DNA from: Candidatus Omnitrophota bacterium | Lineage (GTDB): Bacteria; Omnitrophota; Gorgyraeia; Gygaellales; Profunditerraquicolaceae | Assembly: GCA_028718225.1 (NCBI GenBank) | Contig: JAQUMI010000005.1 | Coordinates: 1 to 51,432 of the forward strand | Reading direction: 5' to 3' | Length of the DNA: 51,432 nucleotides | Shown: piece after piece, positions 16,578-26,709 of the stretch | Layout of the letters: every line of letters begins with the position of its first letter | Position numbering within the stretch: the first letter of the stretch is position 1 | Translations under genes and position numbers: made by a program | Notes under the pieces: generated by a model | Database searches by the model: none | Seen by the model: only the letters and a program-made list of their open reading frames with translations | Told to the model about the DNA's origin: nothing

Positions 16578-16601
16578 CACCGATGGAGGGATGGAGAATT
16601 G

Positions 16602-16952
16602 ATGAAGAAGATTGATTGCCAGAAATGCAAGAAACAGCATTCCTGTTGTGATTTCGGGGCCTGGGTAGATTTGGATGAAGCTAAAAAAATATTGTCGCTG
16701 GGGTTAAAGGGAGATTTTTACCATCTGGAGAAAGATAAGGATTACCCCTCCGGTTATCGGGTCGGCACGAGCGTTGAAGATAACCGCTGTTCTTTTCTTA
16801 CTCCGAAAGGATTATGCTCTATCCACCAGGTTGATTATAATTTGAAACCTACCCATTGTAAGGAATTTCCGTACGAAAAGGGAAAATTATCTTCGTTCGC
16901 GGACGTATTATGCCCGGTGGTTAAATCCAAAATAAAAAGGAAAAAGCAATAG
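16602..16952 (+). CDS. YkgJ-like CxxC cluster protein (putative metal binding)
   Basis: Start placed at the ATG at 16602, after GGAGGGATGGAGAA; upstream in-frame sequence crosses the preceding terminator. The 116-residue cytosolic protein has the Cys pattern of the YkgJ/UPF0153 family: CQKCKKQHSCC at the N-terminus, then RCSFLTPKGLCSIH, THCKEFP and a late Cys in VLCPVV. These Cys are thought to bind zinc or an Fe-S cluster; the function is unknown. It ends with a basic tail (KSKIKRKKQ) and lies 11 bp before the RRM protein gene, so the two are probably cotranscribed. Confidence 0.82.
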   Translation: MKKIDCQKCKKQHSCCDFGAWVDLDEAKKILSLGLKGDFYHLEKDKDYPSGYRVGTSVEDNRCSFLTPKGLCSIHQVDYNLKPTHCKEFPYEKGKLSSFADVLCPVVKSKIKRKKQ

Positions 16953-16963
16953 GATAGATTAAG

Positions 16964-17557
16964 ATGAATATTTTTGTGGGTAACTTGCCGTTTGAAGCCA
17001 GCGAAAATGATGTCAAGAAGTTTTTTGAAGGTTTCGGGAATATTCTTTCTGTGGTGATTGTGATGGAGAAACAGAAAACCGCGCCCAAATCCAGGGGGTT
17101 TGGTTTTGTAGATATGCCTGATGACAGGCAGGCACTGGCTGCGATAGCCGCGCTTAACGGCAAGGAATTCATGGGCCGTCCTCTTAATGTAAATCCGGCG
17201 CGTTCTAAAGAAGAAGCCCGGGCCGCCCGCAGGTTAAAAGAAAATAGCAAGCCGCAAGCTAAACCGCCAATCCCGCAGAAAACCTGGTTTAGCCCGGTCT
17301 TTAGGCAACCAGGGAGATACAAGGGTGGCAGGCGTACGCGTAGCTATATGAAGCGTAAGGGTTTAACCGGGATGCAGGAAGAGGCTAAGCCGCGCAAAGG
17401 AAGCCAGGATAATCCTCTGCGTTGGCGGAGAAGGAAAGACCAGGTAAAGCCTTGGCCAAAAAGTTCGAGTGAGCAGAAACCCTGGAAAAAGAGTATCCGG
17501 CTTACGCAGAAATCCAAGTTTAAGGTTAGTAAAAACCGCCTAAGCCCTAAAAAATAG
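16964..17557 (+). CDS. RRM-domain RNA-binding protein with long basic tail
   Basis: A 197-residue protein. The N-terminal RRM (residues 1-83) has RNP2 NIFVGNL and RNP1 SRGFGFVDM, matching the short bacterial RRM proteins found in cyanobacteria and several other phyla. Residues ~84-197 form an unusually long Arg/Lys/Pro/Trp-rich tail (for example RRKDQVKPWPKSSSEQKPWK), probably disordered and able to bind RNA without sequence preference. It sits between a cold-shock gene and transporter genes, and together with the second cold-shock/helicase group suggests an RNA-remodelling set. The tail is longer than in the typical ~100-residue family member. Confidence 0.88.
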   Translation: MNIFVGNLPFEASENDVKKFFEGFGNILSVVIVMEKQKTAPKSRGFGFVDMPDDRQALAAIAALNGKEFMGRPLNVNPARSKEEARAARRLKENSKPQAKPPIPQKTWFSPVFRQPGRYKGGRRTRSYMKRKGLTGMQEEAKPRKGSQDNPLRWRRRKDQVKPWPKSSSEQKPWKKSIRLTQKSKFKVSKNRLSPKK

Positions 17558-17594
17558 CGAGCGCTTTTAATTTCTGAAAATAAAAACCTCATTT

Positions 17595-18524
17595 ATGCTG
17601 AATAAAATTTTAGAAAGATTCGCCAGGTTATTGGTAGTCTGGGTGGTTTTGGCTGCAGCCGTAGGATATGTTTTTCCTCAGGTATTGGTTCCGCTTAAGC
17701 CTTTTATCGACTGGTTCTTTGGTTTTACCATGTTCGGTATCGGTTGCCTGCTTTCGGCCAAGGACTTTAAACCTATCCTTGAGAAACCAAAACTAATTTT
17801 TTTGGGTACGGCTGCGCAATTTGTCATCATGCCGTTTTTAGCTTTTATCATCATTAAAATTTTAGGCCTGGCTCCGGCTTTAGCCGTGGGGCTTATCCTG
17901 GCGGCGGCTGTTCCGGACGCGATGGCGGCGGGAGTAATGTCTTACCTGGCCGAAGCCGATGTAGCATTCTCTGTGGCTTTGACTACAGCCACCACGCTGG
18001 TAGCACCTTTAGTCACACCTGCTTTAACCTGGTTTTTGGGAAAAGAGTATATCCCGATACAATTCTGGCCGATGGTAAAGAGCATCTTAATAATGGTTAT
18101 CCTGCCTCTTATGTTCGGTTTATGGGTGCAGCACCGTTTCCATAAAATCACCTCCAGGATTAAGCCGGTATTCCCGGCGCTTTCAAGCCTGTTTATCGCT
18201 TTTATCTGCGGTCTGGTCGTGGCTTTAAATAAAGATGCTTTGGGAAAAGTCACCGGCATGATTTTTATCGCCGTAATGAGCCTGAATATCTTTGGACTAT
18301 TGCTGGGATATCTTACCGGTAAGGGGTTCCGGTTTAACCTCCAGCAGCGGCGCACACTGGCTATTAATGTCGGAATGCAGAATGCCGGAATGGGCGCGGT
18401 GCTGGCAATCAAGCATATTTCCGCGGAAGCAGCGATTCCCAACGCGCTTTTTGCGACTTGGTGCATTATCAGCGCAGCCGGTTTAGCCGGGATTTGGTCA
18501 AAAAAAGGTGAGAGGAGGGTTTGA
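17595..18524 (+). CDS. BASS family sodium-dependent transporter
   Basis: A 309-residue integral membrane protein with about ten helices. It shows the bile acid:sodium symporter (BASS/SBF) pattern: GFTMFGIGCLLSAKDFK in the first repeat, the crossover helix near AAAVPDAMAAGVMSYLAEAD, and NVGMQNAGMGAVLA near the end, where sodium ligands cluster. Bacterial members carry organic acids such as pyruvate or pantoate; the substrate here cannot be told. It starts 37 bp after the RRM gene and is followed closely by the YvlD-like gene. Confidence 0.87.
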   Translation: MLNKILERFARLLVVWVVLAAAVGYVFPQVLVPLKPFIDWFFGFTMFGIGCLLSAKDFKPILEKPKLIFLGTAAQFVIMPFLAFIIIKILGLAPALAVGLILAAAVPDAMAAGVMSYLAEADVAFSVALTTATTLVAPLVTPALTWFLGKEYIPIQFWPMVKSILIMVILPLMFGLWVQHRFHKITSRIKPVFPALSSLFIAFICGLVVALNKDALGKVTGMIFIAVMSLNIFGLLLGYLTGKGFRFNLQQRRTLAINVGMQNAGMGAVLAIKHISAEAAIPNALFATWCIISAAGLAGIWSKKGERRV

Positions 18525-18525
18525 G

Positions 18526-18873
18526 ATGGAATATTTTTTGGTAAGGTGGTTAATTAATGCACTGGCTATTTTTATTGTCGCCCACATTGTCAAAGGCATA
18601 GAAATATCCAGCACAGCGGTTGTGCTGGTGATTGCCTTAGTCTTAGGGGTTATTAATGCTTTTTTAAGGCCGTTAGTTATTCTGGTCACTCTGCCGATTA
18701 ATATTCTTACCTTAGGGCTGTTTACGCTTTTTATCAATGGCGCCCTTTTCTTTCTTATATCTAAAATTGTCAAAGGTTTTGTGATTACGGGTTTCTGGCC
18801 GGCTTTTTGGGGGTATATACTCTTTAGTATAATCAGTTTTCTCCTGAGTTTTTTAATTATCGAGACACTTTAG
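18526..18873 (+). CDS. Phage holin family 4 / YvlD-like membrane protein
   Basis: The start is the ATG at 18526 with GAGGAGG seven bases before it. The stop of the BASS gene lies one base upstream, so they are coupled. The 115-residue product is nearly all membrane helix (four segments) with the family pattern AHIVKGIEI, VLGVINAFLRPLVILVTLPI and LFTLFINGALFFL. Despite the domain name these are common chromosomal proteins, and B. subtilis YvlD belongs to an envelope-stress operon. No phage genes are nearby. Confidence 0.85.
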   Translation: MEYFLVRWLINALAIFIVAHIVKGIEISSTAVVLVIALVLGVINAFLRPLVILVTLPINILTLGLFTLFINGALFFLISKIVKGFVITGFWPAFWGYILFSIISFLLSFLIIETL

Positions 18874-18901
18874 TATCGGGAGCGGGGATAAGGAGGTAAA
18901 A

Positions 18902-19027
18902 ATGGGAGTTGAAAAGACAGGCGAAAAATACCGTTGCAACGTATGTGGAAATGAGGTAGTGGTAACAAAAGCAGGCGGAGGAGAGTTGGTTTGTTGCAAG
19001 AAGCCTATGGAGAAGATCGAAGGATAA
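18902..19027 (+). CDS. Desulforedoxin-like small iron protein
   Basis: A 41-residue gene with an excellent ribosome site (AAGGAGG) that is short enough to be missed by automatic callers. The product has YRCNVCGNEVVV, then GGGELVCCKKPM, which is the desulforedoxin pattern C-x2-C ... C-C that holds a rubredoxin-type Fe(Cys)4 centre. In desulfoferrodoxin this module is the N-terminal domain of superoxide reductase. Here it is a free protein, 13 bp before rubrerythrin. The catalytic SOR domain is encoded separately at 40090. It probably carries electrons in peroxide or superoxide reduction. Confidence 0.88.
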   Translation: MGVEKTGEKYRCNVCGNEVVVTKAGGGELVCCKKPMEKIEG

Positions 19028-19040
19028 GGAGGAAAGAGTA

Positions 19041-19619
19041 ATGGGTAAGTCAATCAAGGGCACCAAGACGGAGAAAAATCTTCTGGCGGCGTTTGCCGGG
19101 GAAGCGCAGGCGCGCAACCGGTATACGTATTTTTCCAGCGCCGCACGCAAAGAAGGCTTTGAGCAGATTGCCAATATCTTTATGGAAACCGCGGAGAATG
19201 AGAAAGAGCATGCTAAGGTATTTTTTAAGTATCTGGAAGGCGGAGATGTAGAGATTACCGCGGCCTATCCGGCAGGGGTGATCAAAGATACTGAAGCTAA
19301 CCTAAAAGAGGCCGCTGCCGGAGAACATCTGGAGTGGACGTCTCTTTATGCGGATTTCGGCAAGACGGCCAAAGATGAAGGGTTCTTTGAAGTAGCGCGT
19401 TCTTTTGAGCAGATATCCAAAGTAGAAAAATTTCATGAGACAAGGTACAGAAAATTGGTCGATAATATCGCTAACTCAGAGGTATTCAGGAAGAAAGTGC
19501 CGGTAAAATGGCACTGTCTTAACTGCGGCTATATCGCTGAAGGCAGCCAGGCCCCGGAAGAATGTCCTGCCTGCAGGCACCCGCAGTCATTTTACGAGCT
19601 ATTGGCAGAAAATTATTAA
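19041..19619 (+). CDS. rbr: Rubrerythrin
   Basis: A 192-residue non-haem diiron peroxidase that reduces hydrogen peroxide in anaerobes. The four-helix diiron domain has AFAGEAQARNRYTYF and ENEKEHAKVF in the first half and FFEVARSFEQISKVEKFHETRY in the second. The C-terminal rubredoxin domain has CLNCGYIAEG and CPACRHPQSFYEL, giving the Fe(Cys)4 site. Ribosome site AAGGAGG. It is paired with the desulforedoxin-like gene, a plausible electron donor. A small hairpin CAGGA/TCCTG with a T-rich tail just after the stop (19622-19645) may end the transcript. Confidence 0.95.
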   Translation: MGKSIKGTKTEKNLLAAFAGEAQARNRYTYFSSAARKEGFEQIANIFMETAENEKEHAKVFFKYLEGGDVEITAAYPAGVIKDTEANLKEAAAGEHLEWTSLYADFGKTAKDEGFFEVARSFEQISKVEKFHETRYRKLVDNIANSEVFRKKVPVKWHCLNCGYIAEGSQAPEECPACRHPQSFYELLAENY

Positions 19620-19652
19620 GGCAGGATTTTTCCTGTATTTTCTTTTGGATTT

Positions 19653-19661
19653 TGATATAAT
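19653..19661 (+). promoter_or_regulatory. Extended -10 promoter before the lipoprotein cluster
   Basis: TGATATAAT, a TGn-extended perfect -10, about 51 nt before the next ATG. No clear -35 is visible, as is tolerated with an extended -10. Confidence 0.5.
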
Positions 19662-19711
19662 AAAAAACAGCAGTTAAAACAGAAGGCTTCTTAAAAAAGG
19701 AGGATGAAGTT

Positions 19712-20107
19712 ATGAAAAAACTGGTTTTGTTTTTTTGTGCGGTAGTTTTTTTAGCCGGATGCGCTTCCTTGACAATTTCGCAGGTAACTTCCAGGAATAG
19801 AGAAAACCTGGCGAAATTATATGTCGGCCTGCCTCGCTCTAATGCGCTGGAGATTATGGGGAAAAATCCGGTAACGCTTAATTGTCCGGATGTCTCCAGT
19901 AAACACGCAAAACAGGTTACTATAGCCAATCCTTATCGTACGGAAACCATACAGAATGCCGACAGGAAATTCGAAGTAGCCTATTATGCAATTGATATCA
20001 GTAATGATTGTGTGGTCAGCGAAGATGGCCTTATAGCGCTGGTGTTTGAAAACAATAAGCTTATCGGATGGGGAAAGGAATTTTTGCAGGGTATTAATAA
20101 AAAATAA
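19712..20107 (+). CDS. DUF3192-like lipoprotein
   Basis: A 131-residue lipoprotein with lipobox LAGC at residues 14-17. The mature part matches the DUF3192 pattern as I remember it: NRENLAKLYVGLPRSNALEIMG, NPYRTE, a YYAIDIS strand and VFENNKLIGWGKEFL at the end. This resembles the SmpA/OmlA (BamE-like) fold, whose small outer-membrane lipoproteins support envelope assembly. Ribosome site AAAGGAGG. First of three envelope genes. Confidence 0.75.
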   Translation: MKKLVLFFCAVVFLAGCASLTISQVTSRNRENLAKLYVGLPRSNALEIMGKNPVTLNCPDVSSKHAKQVTIANPYRTETIQNADRKFEVAYYAIDISNDCVVSEDGLIALVFENNKLIGWGKEFLQGINKK

Positions 20108-20142
20108 TGCCGGATACCTGTTTGCGTATTGAATCAGTATAG

Positions 20143-20183
20143 AAGGGATAGCGCCTGGAGAGCCCGGGGGGCTGTCCCTTTTT
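20143..20183 (+). terminator. Intrinsic terminator between two lipoprotein genes
   Basis: AAGGGATAGC (20143-20152) pairs with GCTGTCCCTT (20171-20180), followed by a short T-run. It lies 35 nt after one stop and 18 nt before the next start, so it either ends the first gene or partially attenuates the second; no clear promoter separates it from the next gene. Confidence 0.7.
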
Positions 20184-20200
20184 ACTTAAGGAGATATAAT

Positions 20201-20527
20201 ATGCTAAAATGGTTAGCAGTGGTTTTTATTCTGGTTTGCGCTGCGGGGTGCCGCCCTTATATCCCGCCTATTTCAGCTCAAACCAAAGATGACCTGTCCA
20301 GGCCCATTGATTGCAGCAGGGCCAGGGAGGATATTCAGGCCCTGGAGCAGGAAAAGGCCGAGGTCGCAGAACAGGCTAAGGCAGGAGTAAAAATGTTTGT
20401 ACCTGCTGCCGCAGCCCGGGCAATATTACACGGAGATTACCTGGACCGCGAGAAAGTAGCTAGCGGAGAATATAACCAGGACATTGATAACAAAATCCAG
20501 CAGATAAAAGAAAAGTGTAGTATATAA
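20201..20527 (+). CDS. Small lipoprotein with coiled-coil segment
   Basis: Start at the ATG at 20201, after TAAGGAG. A longer in-frame reading from 20129 would run through the terminator and lacks a ribosome site. The 108-residue product has a lipobox AAGC at residues 15-18. An SDDL-type spacer follows, then CSRAREDIQALEQEKAEVAEQ, a likely helix. VPAAAARAILHGDYLDREKVASGEY and a C-terminal Cys complete it. I do not recognise a family. The two Cys in the mature part could form a disulfide. Confidence 0.75.
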   Translation: MLKWLAVVFILVCAAGCRPYIPPISAQTKDDLSRPIDCSRAREDIQALEQEKAEVAEQAKAGVKMFVPAAAARAILHGDYLDREKVASGEYNQDIDNKIQQIKEKCSI

Positions 20528-20538
20528 GGAAGGATGAA

Positions 20539-21486
20539 ATGCAGAGGAAAATGAAAGTTATTATTCTGGCAGTTATTCTCCTTTTGGGATTTTGCCTGGT
20601 AAGGGATTTTGCCCTTAAATCGTTAATCGGCACCGTAGCCACCAGCATTACCGGCGCACCCATCCATATAGGCAGTCTTTCATTGAGCTTAATAGGACAA
20701 TCCGCCAGAATATCCGACTTTAAGATATATAACCCCAGGGGTTTTGCGAAAGGGGTTCTCGCAGATATACCCAAGATAGACCTTAACTGTGATTTAAAAG
20801 CGTTTATGGCCAGCAGGATTCATCTGCGCTGGTTAGAATTAGAAGTTAAAGAGGTCAATATGGTTAAGAATAAAGAGGGAAGGTTAAATGTTGATTCCCT
20901 GAAAATAGCCGCAGCAAAACCCCGGGGGAAAAAGAACCCTGCTAAAGAACTGGCTATGCAGATAGACGTTGTGAGTTTAGGGATAGGGAGGGTGGTAAAT
21001 AAAGATTGCAGCGTTGAGGGCCGGACTCTGGTTAAGGTGTATGATATTAATTTGAAAAAAACTTATAAAAATATCACTAGTGCCCAGCAGCTGGCCGTTT
21101 TGATTATAACGGAGCCCTTGAAAGCAGCGGGTATCCAGGGGCTTAAGGTCTATGGAGTTTCTATGCTTGCTGGCGTAGCGGCTTTACCGGTTATGACCGC
21201 ATTTACCTTTGCCGCCAGGGATTACGCCCAGGAGACTTTTAAGATGGAGATAGAGAGGGTCTATAACGCGGGATTGCGGGCCGTAAAGATAGCCGGTAGG
21301 GTTAAAGAAGAGAATAGGGAGAGCGGTGTTATAAGCGGAGAGGTTGACGGAGCGTGGGTAACTTTGAAATTAAAGAAGCTTGCGGAAAAGTCAACGCAAG
21401 TTACTATTTCCGCGCGGAAGTTCGGCCTGCCCCATGCCGAGATAGCTTCGGGAATCATGTACCGCCTTAATGAGCAGCTTAAATAA
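20539..21486 (+). CDS. AsmA-like protein with C-terminal DUF3568-like domain
   Basis: A 315-residue envelope protein. The N-terminal membrane helix (residues ~5-22) leads into an AsmA/TamB-like start: ITGAPIHIGSLSLSLIGQSA and RISDFKIYNPRGF, the beta-taco entry found in lipid-transport proteins, followed by LELEVKEVNMVKNKEGRLNV. From about residue 185 the pattern changes to a DUF3568-like domain: VYGVSMLAGVAALPV, then MEIERVYNAGLRAVKIAG, GVISGEVDGAWVTLKLKKL and VTISARKFG. The joined domains suggest a lipid- or lipoprotein-associated role in the periplasm. Both calls rest on pattern memory. Confidence 0.7.
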   Translation: MQRKMKVIILAVILLLGFCLVRDFALKSLIGTVATSITGAPIHIGSLSLSLIGQSARISDFKIYNPRGFAKGVLADIPKIDLNCDLKAFMASRIHLRWLELEVKEVNMVKNKEGRLNVDSLKIAAAKPRGKKNPAKELAMQIDVVSLGIGRVVNKDCSVEGRTLVKVYDINLKKTYKNITSAQQLAVLIITEPLKAAGIQGLKVYGVSMLAGVAALPVMTAFTFAARDYAQETFKMEIERVYNAGLRAVKIAGRVKEENRESGVISGEVDGAWVTLKLKKLAEKSTQVTISARKFGLPHAEIASGIMYRLNEQLK

Positions 21487-21510
21487 GATCTTTTTTAGTG
21501 TAAGTTTGTT

Positions 21511-21538
21511 TTGACTATTCCTGATAAAGGAGTATAAT
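21511..21538 (+). promoter_or_regulatory. Promoter for the second cold-shock gene
   Basis: TTGACT (21511-21516), 16 bp, TATAAT (21533-21538). The predicted start near 21545 gives a leader of about 106 nt. Confidence 0.75.
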
Positions 21539-21559
21539 ACTATTTAATACCGAATACCA

Positions 21560-21615
21560 AAGATTAGAAAATCTTAAGCCGTAAGGGGAGACTCTCTAAC
21601 CTTTACGGTTTTTTT
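21560..21615 (+). promoter_or_regulatory. Cold-shock gene leader, copy 2
   Basis: Hairpin AAGATT/AATCTT around AGAA (21560-21575), then the terminator stem GCCGTAAGG with CCTTTACGG and seven T. Against copy 1 at 16159 the loop-proximal pair changes from T-G to T-A and the stem keeps pairing, which supports a conserved structure rather than chance identity. Confidence 0.65.
21578..21615 (+). terminator. Intrinsic terminator in the second cold-shock leader
   Basis: CCGTAAGGG pairs with CCTTTACGG (one G-T), inner GAG/CTC, T-run 21609-21615. It ends 35 nt before the ATG at 21651. Confidence 0.75.
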
Positions 21616-21650
21616 ATTCATGGAGAGCAGTAAAGCCAAAGGAGGAAGTA

Positions 21651-21857
21651 ATGCATACCGGAAAAATCAAGAAAGTCGTACGCGAAAGAGGATTCGGTTT
21701 TATTAGTGATAACGACGGAAGGGAAGTATTTTTTCATCAGAGCGGCTTGGTAAACGCGCAGTTTGATTCTTTGAAGGAAGAAGATAAAGTAGAGTTTGAA
21801 ATCGAAGATTCCCCCAAGGGACCCCGCGCGGTGAGTATCTCTATCGCGAAAGAGTAA
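21651..21857 (+). CDS. Cold-shock domain protein, second copy
   Basis: A 68-residue cold-shock domain with RNP1-like RGFGFIS and RNP2-like VFFHQSG; ribosome site AAGGAGG. It starts HTGKIKKVVRERG rather than the usual VKGxVKWF, so it is diverged from the copy at 16325 and may have another RNA preference. It is followed within 12 bp by a tiny Cys/His protein and then a DEAD-box helicase, forming a likely cold-response RNA-remodelling operon under one attenuated leader. Confidence 0.93.
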   Translation: MHTGKIKKVVRERGFGFISDNDGREVFFHQSGLVNAQFDSLKEEDKVEFEIEDSPKGPRAVSISIAKE

Positions 21858-21868
21858 ACAAGCGCATC

Positions 21869-22015
21869 ATGAAAAAAATCAGGACTTCGCTTAAGGGGAG
21901 AAAATGCAAATTTCCTCATTGCAAGCATATACTAAGTATCTATAACCATGAGGCCTATTGTCATGTCCATCTTGGCCAGGTTGATGCGAAAGATAGGAAG
22001 GTAGTTCACAAATAA
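21869..22015 (+). CDS. Tiny Cys/His-rich basic protein
   Basis: A 48-residue gene between the cold-shock and helicase genes, ending in TAATG so that its stop shares one base with the helicase start. The product is basic, with RKCKFPHCKH and AYCHVHLGQ, giving three Cys and several His that could hold one zinc ion. The coupling to a DEAD-box gene suggests RNA binding or an accessory role for the helicase. I do not recognise a named family. No good ribosome site is visible, so it may rely on read-through of ribosomes from the cold-shock gene. Confidence 0.6.
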   Translation: MKKIRTSLKGRKCKFPHCKHILSIYNHEAYCHVHLGQVDAKDRKVVHK

Positions 22016-23292
22016 TGCTGAGTCATAAAGCGTTTAATAAAATTGAGCCGGGTGAGAGTAAAAATGGCGCCAGCAGTTTTTACGGTTTAGGCATTGCCCC
22101 GAAGATATTGGATATCCTGGAGCGTATAAAATTTAAAACGCCCACGCCGATACAAACAAAGGCTATTCCTCTGGCAATACAAGGAAAGGATATTATCGGA
22201 GTCGCGCAGACCGGGACCGGCAAGACGCATTCATTTGCCATACCTATGGTCCAGATTCTTGAACAAAAAAAAGGCATAGGCCTGGTCCTTGCTCCTACCC
22301 GCGAGCTGGCTATTCAAATCGACGAGGCCTTTCAGGAGATAGCCCGTTCTTTCGGGATGAAGACAGCTTGTCTTATCGGCGGAGCGCCGATGCCGCCGCA
22401 GGTTACGGCTTTACGCAGGAATCCCCGGATAGTGGTGGCTACCCCCGGCAGGCTTATTGACCATATGGGACAGTGGAATTTTCTTCCGGAGCAGGTTGTA
22501 ATGCTTGTCTTGGATGAGGCAGACCGCATGCTGGATATGGGATTTAGCCCGCAAATCAATAAGATCCTGCGTTTTCTGCCACAGGCGCGGCAAACCATGT
22601 TATTTTCGGCGACTATCCCTAAAGAAATTATGGAAATAGCCGCCAAGTATATGAAACTTCCTGTTTCCGTAGAAATTGCCCCTTCCGGGACAACCGCAGA
22701 GCATGTTACCCAGGAGTTATTTATCGTGAAGAAAGAAGCAAAGTCGCGCCTTTTGAGCAAGCTGCTCAACCAATATAAAGGCGCGGTTCTTTTATTTTCG
22801 CGCACTAAGTTTAATGCCAGAAAGATTACGCGTTCAATTAAAGATATGGGTTATAGTGCAGCCGAAATTCATTCTAACCGGTCTTTGAGCCAGAGGAGAG
22901 AGGCTTTAGACGGTTTTAAATCCGGAAGGTATAAGGTGCTTGTCGCTACGGATATTGCCGCCAGAGGAATCGATGTGACCGGGATCGAGTTGGTTATTAA
23001 TTACGATCTTCCGGAAGACGCGGAAAACTATGTGCACCGTATCGGCCGCACAGCCCGGGCAGGAAAGTTGGGGCATGCGGTTTCTTTTGCTACGCCCGAT
23101 CAGAAAAGCGATGTCCGCGATATAGAAAAGATTATCCGGTCTACTCTTCCCGTATCCAAGCATCCCGAAGTCCCGCATGAGCAATTTATTGAATCCCGGG
23201 GGGCCTCTTTTCAGGCTAAGCCGCAACGCCAGAATACGGACCGGCATAAATTCAACCGGCCAAGGAACGCTAATAAGAAATTCTACCGCTAA
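22015..23292 (+). CDS. DEAD-box RNA helicase (RhlE-like)
   Basis: A 425-residue ATP-dependent RNA helicase. Motifs in order: Q motif (KTPTPIQ), I AQTGTGKTH, Ia APTRELAIQ, Ib ATPGRL, II LDEADRMLD, III SAT, IV-region VLLFSRTK, V ATDIAARGID and VI HRIGRTARAG. A short basic tail follows (KPQRQNTDRHKFNRPRNANK), as in RhlE/CsdA-type enzymes that act on structured RNA and ribosome assembly in the cold. Its genetic link to a cold-shock protein fits that role. It has an N-terminal extension of ~25 residues before the Q motif. Confidence 0.94.
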   Translation: MLSHKAFNKIEPGESKNGASSFYGLGIAPKILDILERIKFKTPTPIQTKAIPLAIQGKDIIGVAQTGTGKTHSFAIPMVQILEQKKGIGLVLAPTRELAIQIDEAFQEIARSFGMKTACLIGGAPMPPQVTALRRNPRIVVATPGRLIDHMGQWNFLPEQVVMLVLDEADRMLDMGFSPQINKILRFLPQARQTMLFSATIPKEIMEIAAKYMKLPVSVEIAPSGTTAEHVTQELFIVKKEAKSRLLSKLLNQYKGAVLLFSRTKFNARKITRSIKDMGYSAAEIHSNRSLSQRREALDGFKSGRYKVLVATDIAARGIDVTGIELVINYDLPEDAENYVHRIGRTARAGKLGHAVSFATPDQKSDVRDIEKIIRSTLPVSKHPEVPHEQFIESRGASFQAKPQRQNTDRHKFNRPRNANKKFYR

Positions 23293-23299
23293 ATTAATC

Positions 23300-23328
23300 T
23301 TGACTTCTGCGGCTAATCCTAATAAAAT
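23300..23328 (+). promoter_or_regulatory. Promoter for the carB transcript
   Basis: TTGACT (23300-23305), 17 bp, TAAAAT (23323-23328). The predicted start near 23335 is about 123 nt before the carB ATG. Confidence 0.75.
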
Positions 23329-23403
23329 ACTTCGAATAATTTAAAACTGTTACCAGGGTGTAGTGTAATGGGTTCGGGAGTAGAACAAAGTCGTTTTTCT
23401 CTT

Positions 23404-23442
23404 AAGCAACTCTCTAAAAAGAAGAGGGGTGCTTATTTTTTT
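23404..23442 (+). terminator. Intrinsic terminator in the carB leader (attenuator)
   Basis: AAGCAACTCTCT (23404-23415) pairs with AGAGGGGTGCTT (23423-23434) with a single mismatch, followed by A and seven T. It stands between promoter and gene, so carB expression must depend on read-through. Upstream bases 23351-23390 hold a small hairpin (GTTC/GAAC, 23372-23386) and a stretch resembling a tRNA D-arm. No PyrR-binding consensus was recognised. Confidence 0.75.
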
Positions 23443-23457
23443 AAGAAAGGTTAAAAT

Positions 23458-26691
<3,234 letters not shown>

Positions 26692-26709
26692 GAAGCTAGG
26701 GAGGTGTTT

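Noticed and set aside
16470-16601. Longer CxxC protein starting at 16470
   Set aside because: It would begin inside the cold-shock gene and cross its terminator; the ATG at 16602 has a ribosome site.
18526-18873. Prophage remnant suggested by the holin-like domain name
   Set aside because: YvlD-type proteins are chromosomal, and there are no phage structural, integrase or lysis genes nearby.
20129-20200. Longer lipoprotein starting at 20129
   Set aside because: The extension crosses a terminator hairpin and would put a signal peptide and lipobox in the middle of the protein.
23351-23386. Possible tRNA gene or tRNA remnant in the carB leader
   Set aside because: Only a D-arm-like stretch is present; there is no acceptor stem, anticodon arm or properly paired T-arm, so it is kept only as a note on the leader.
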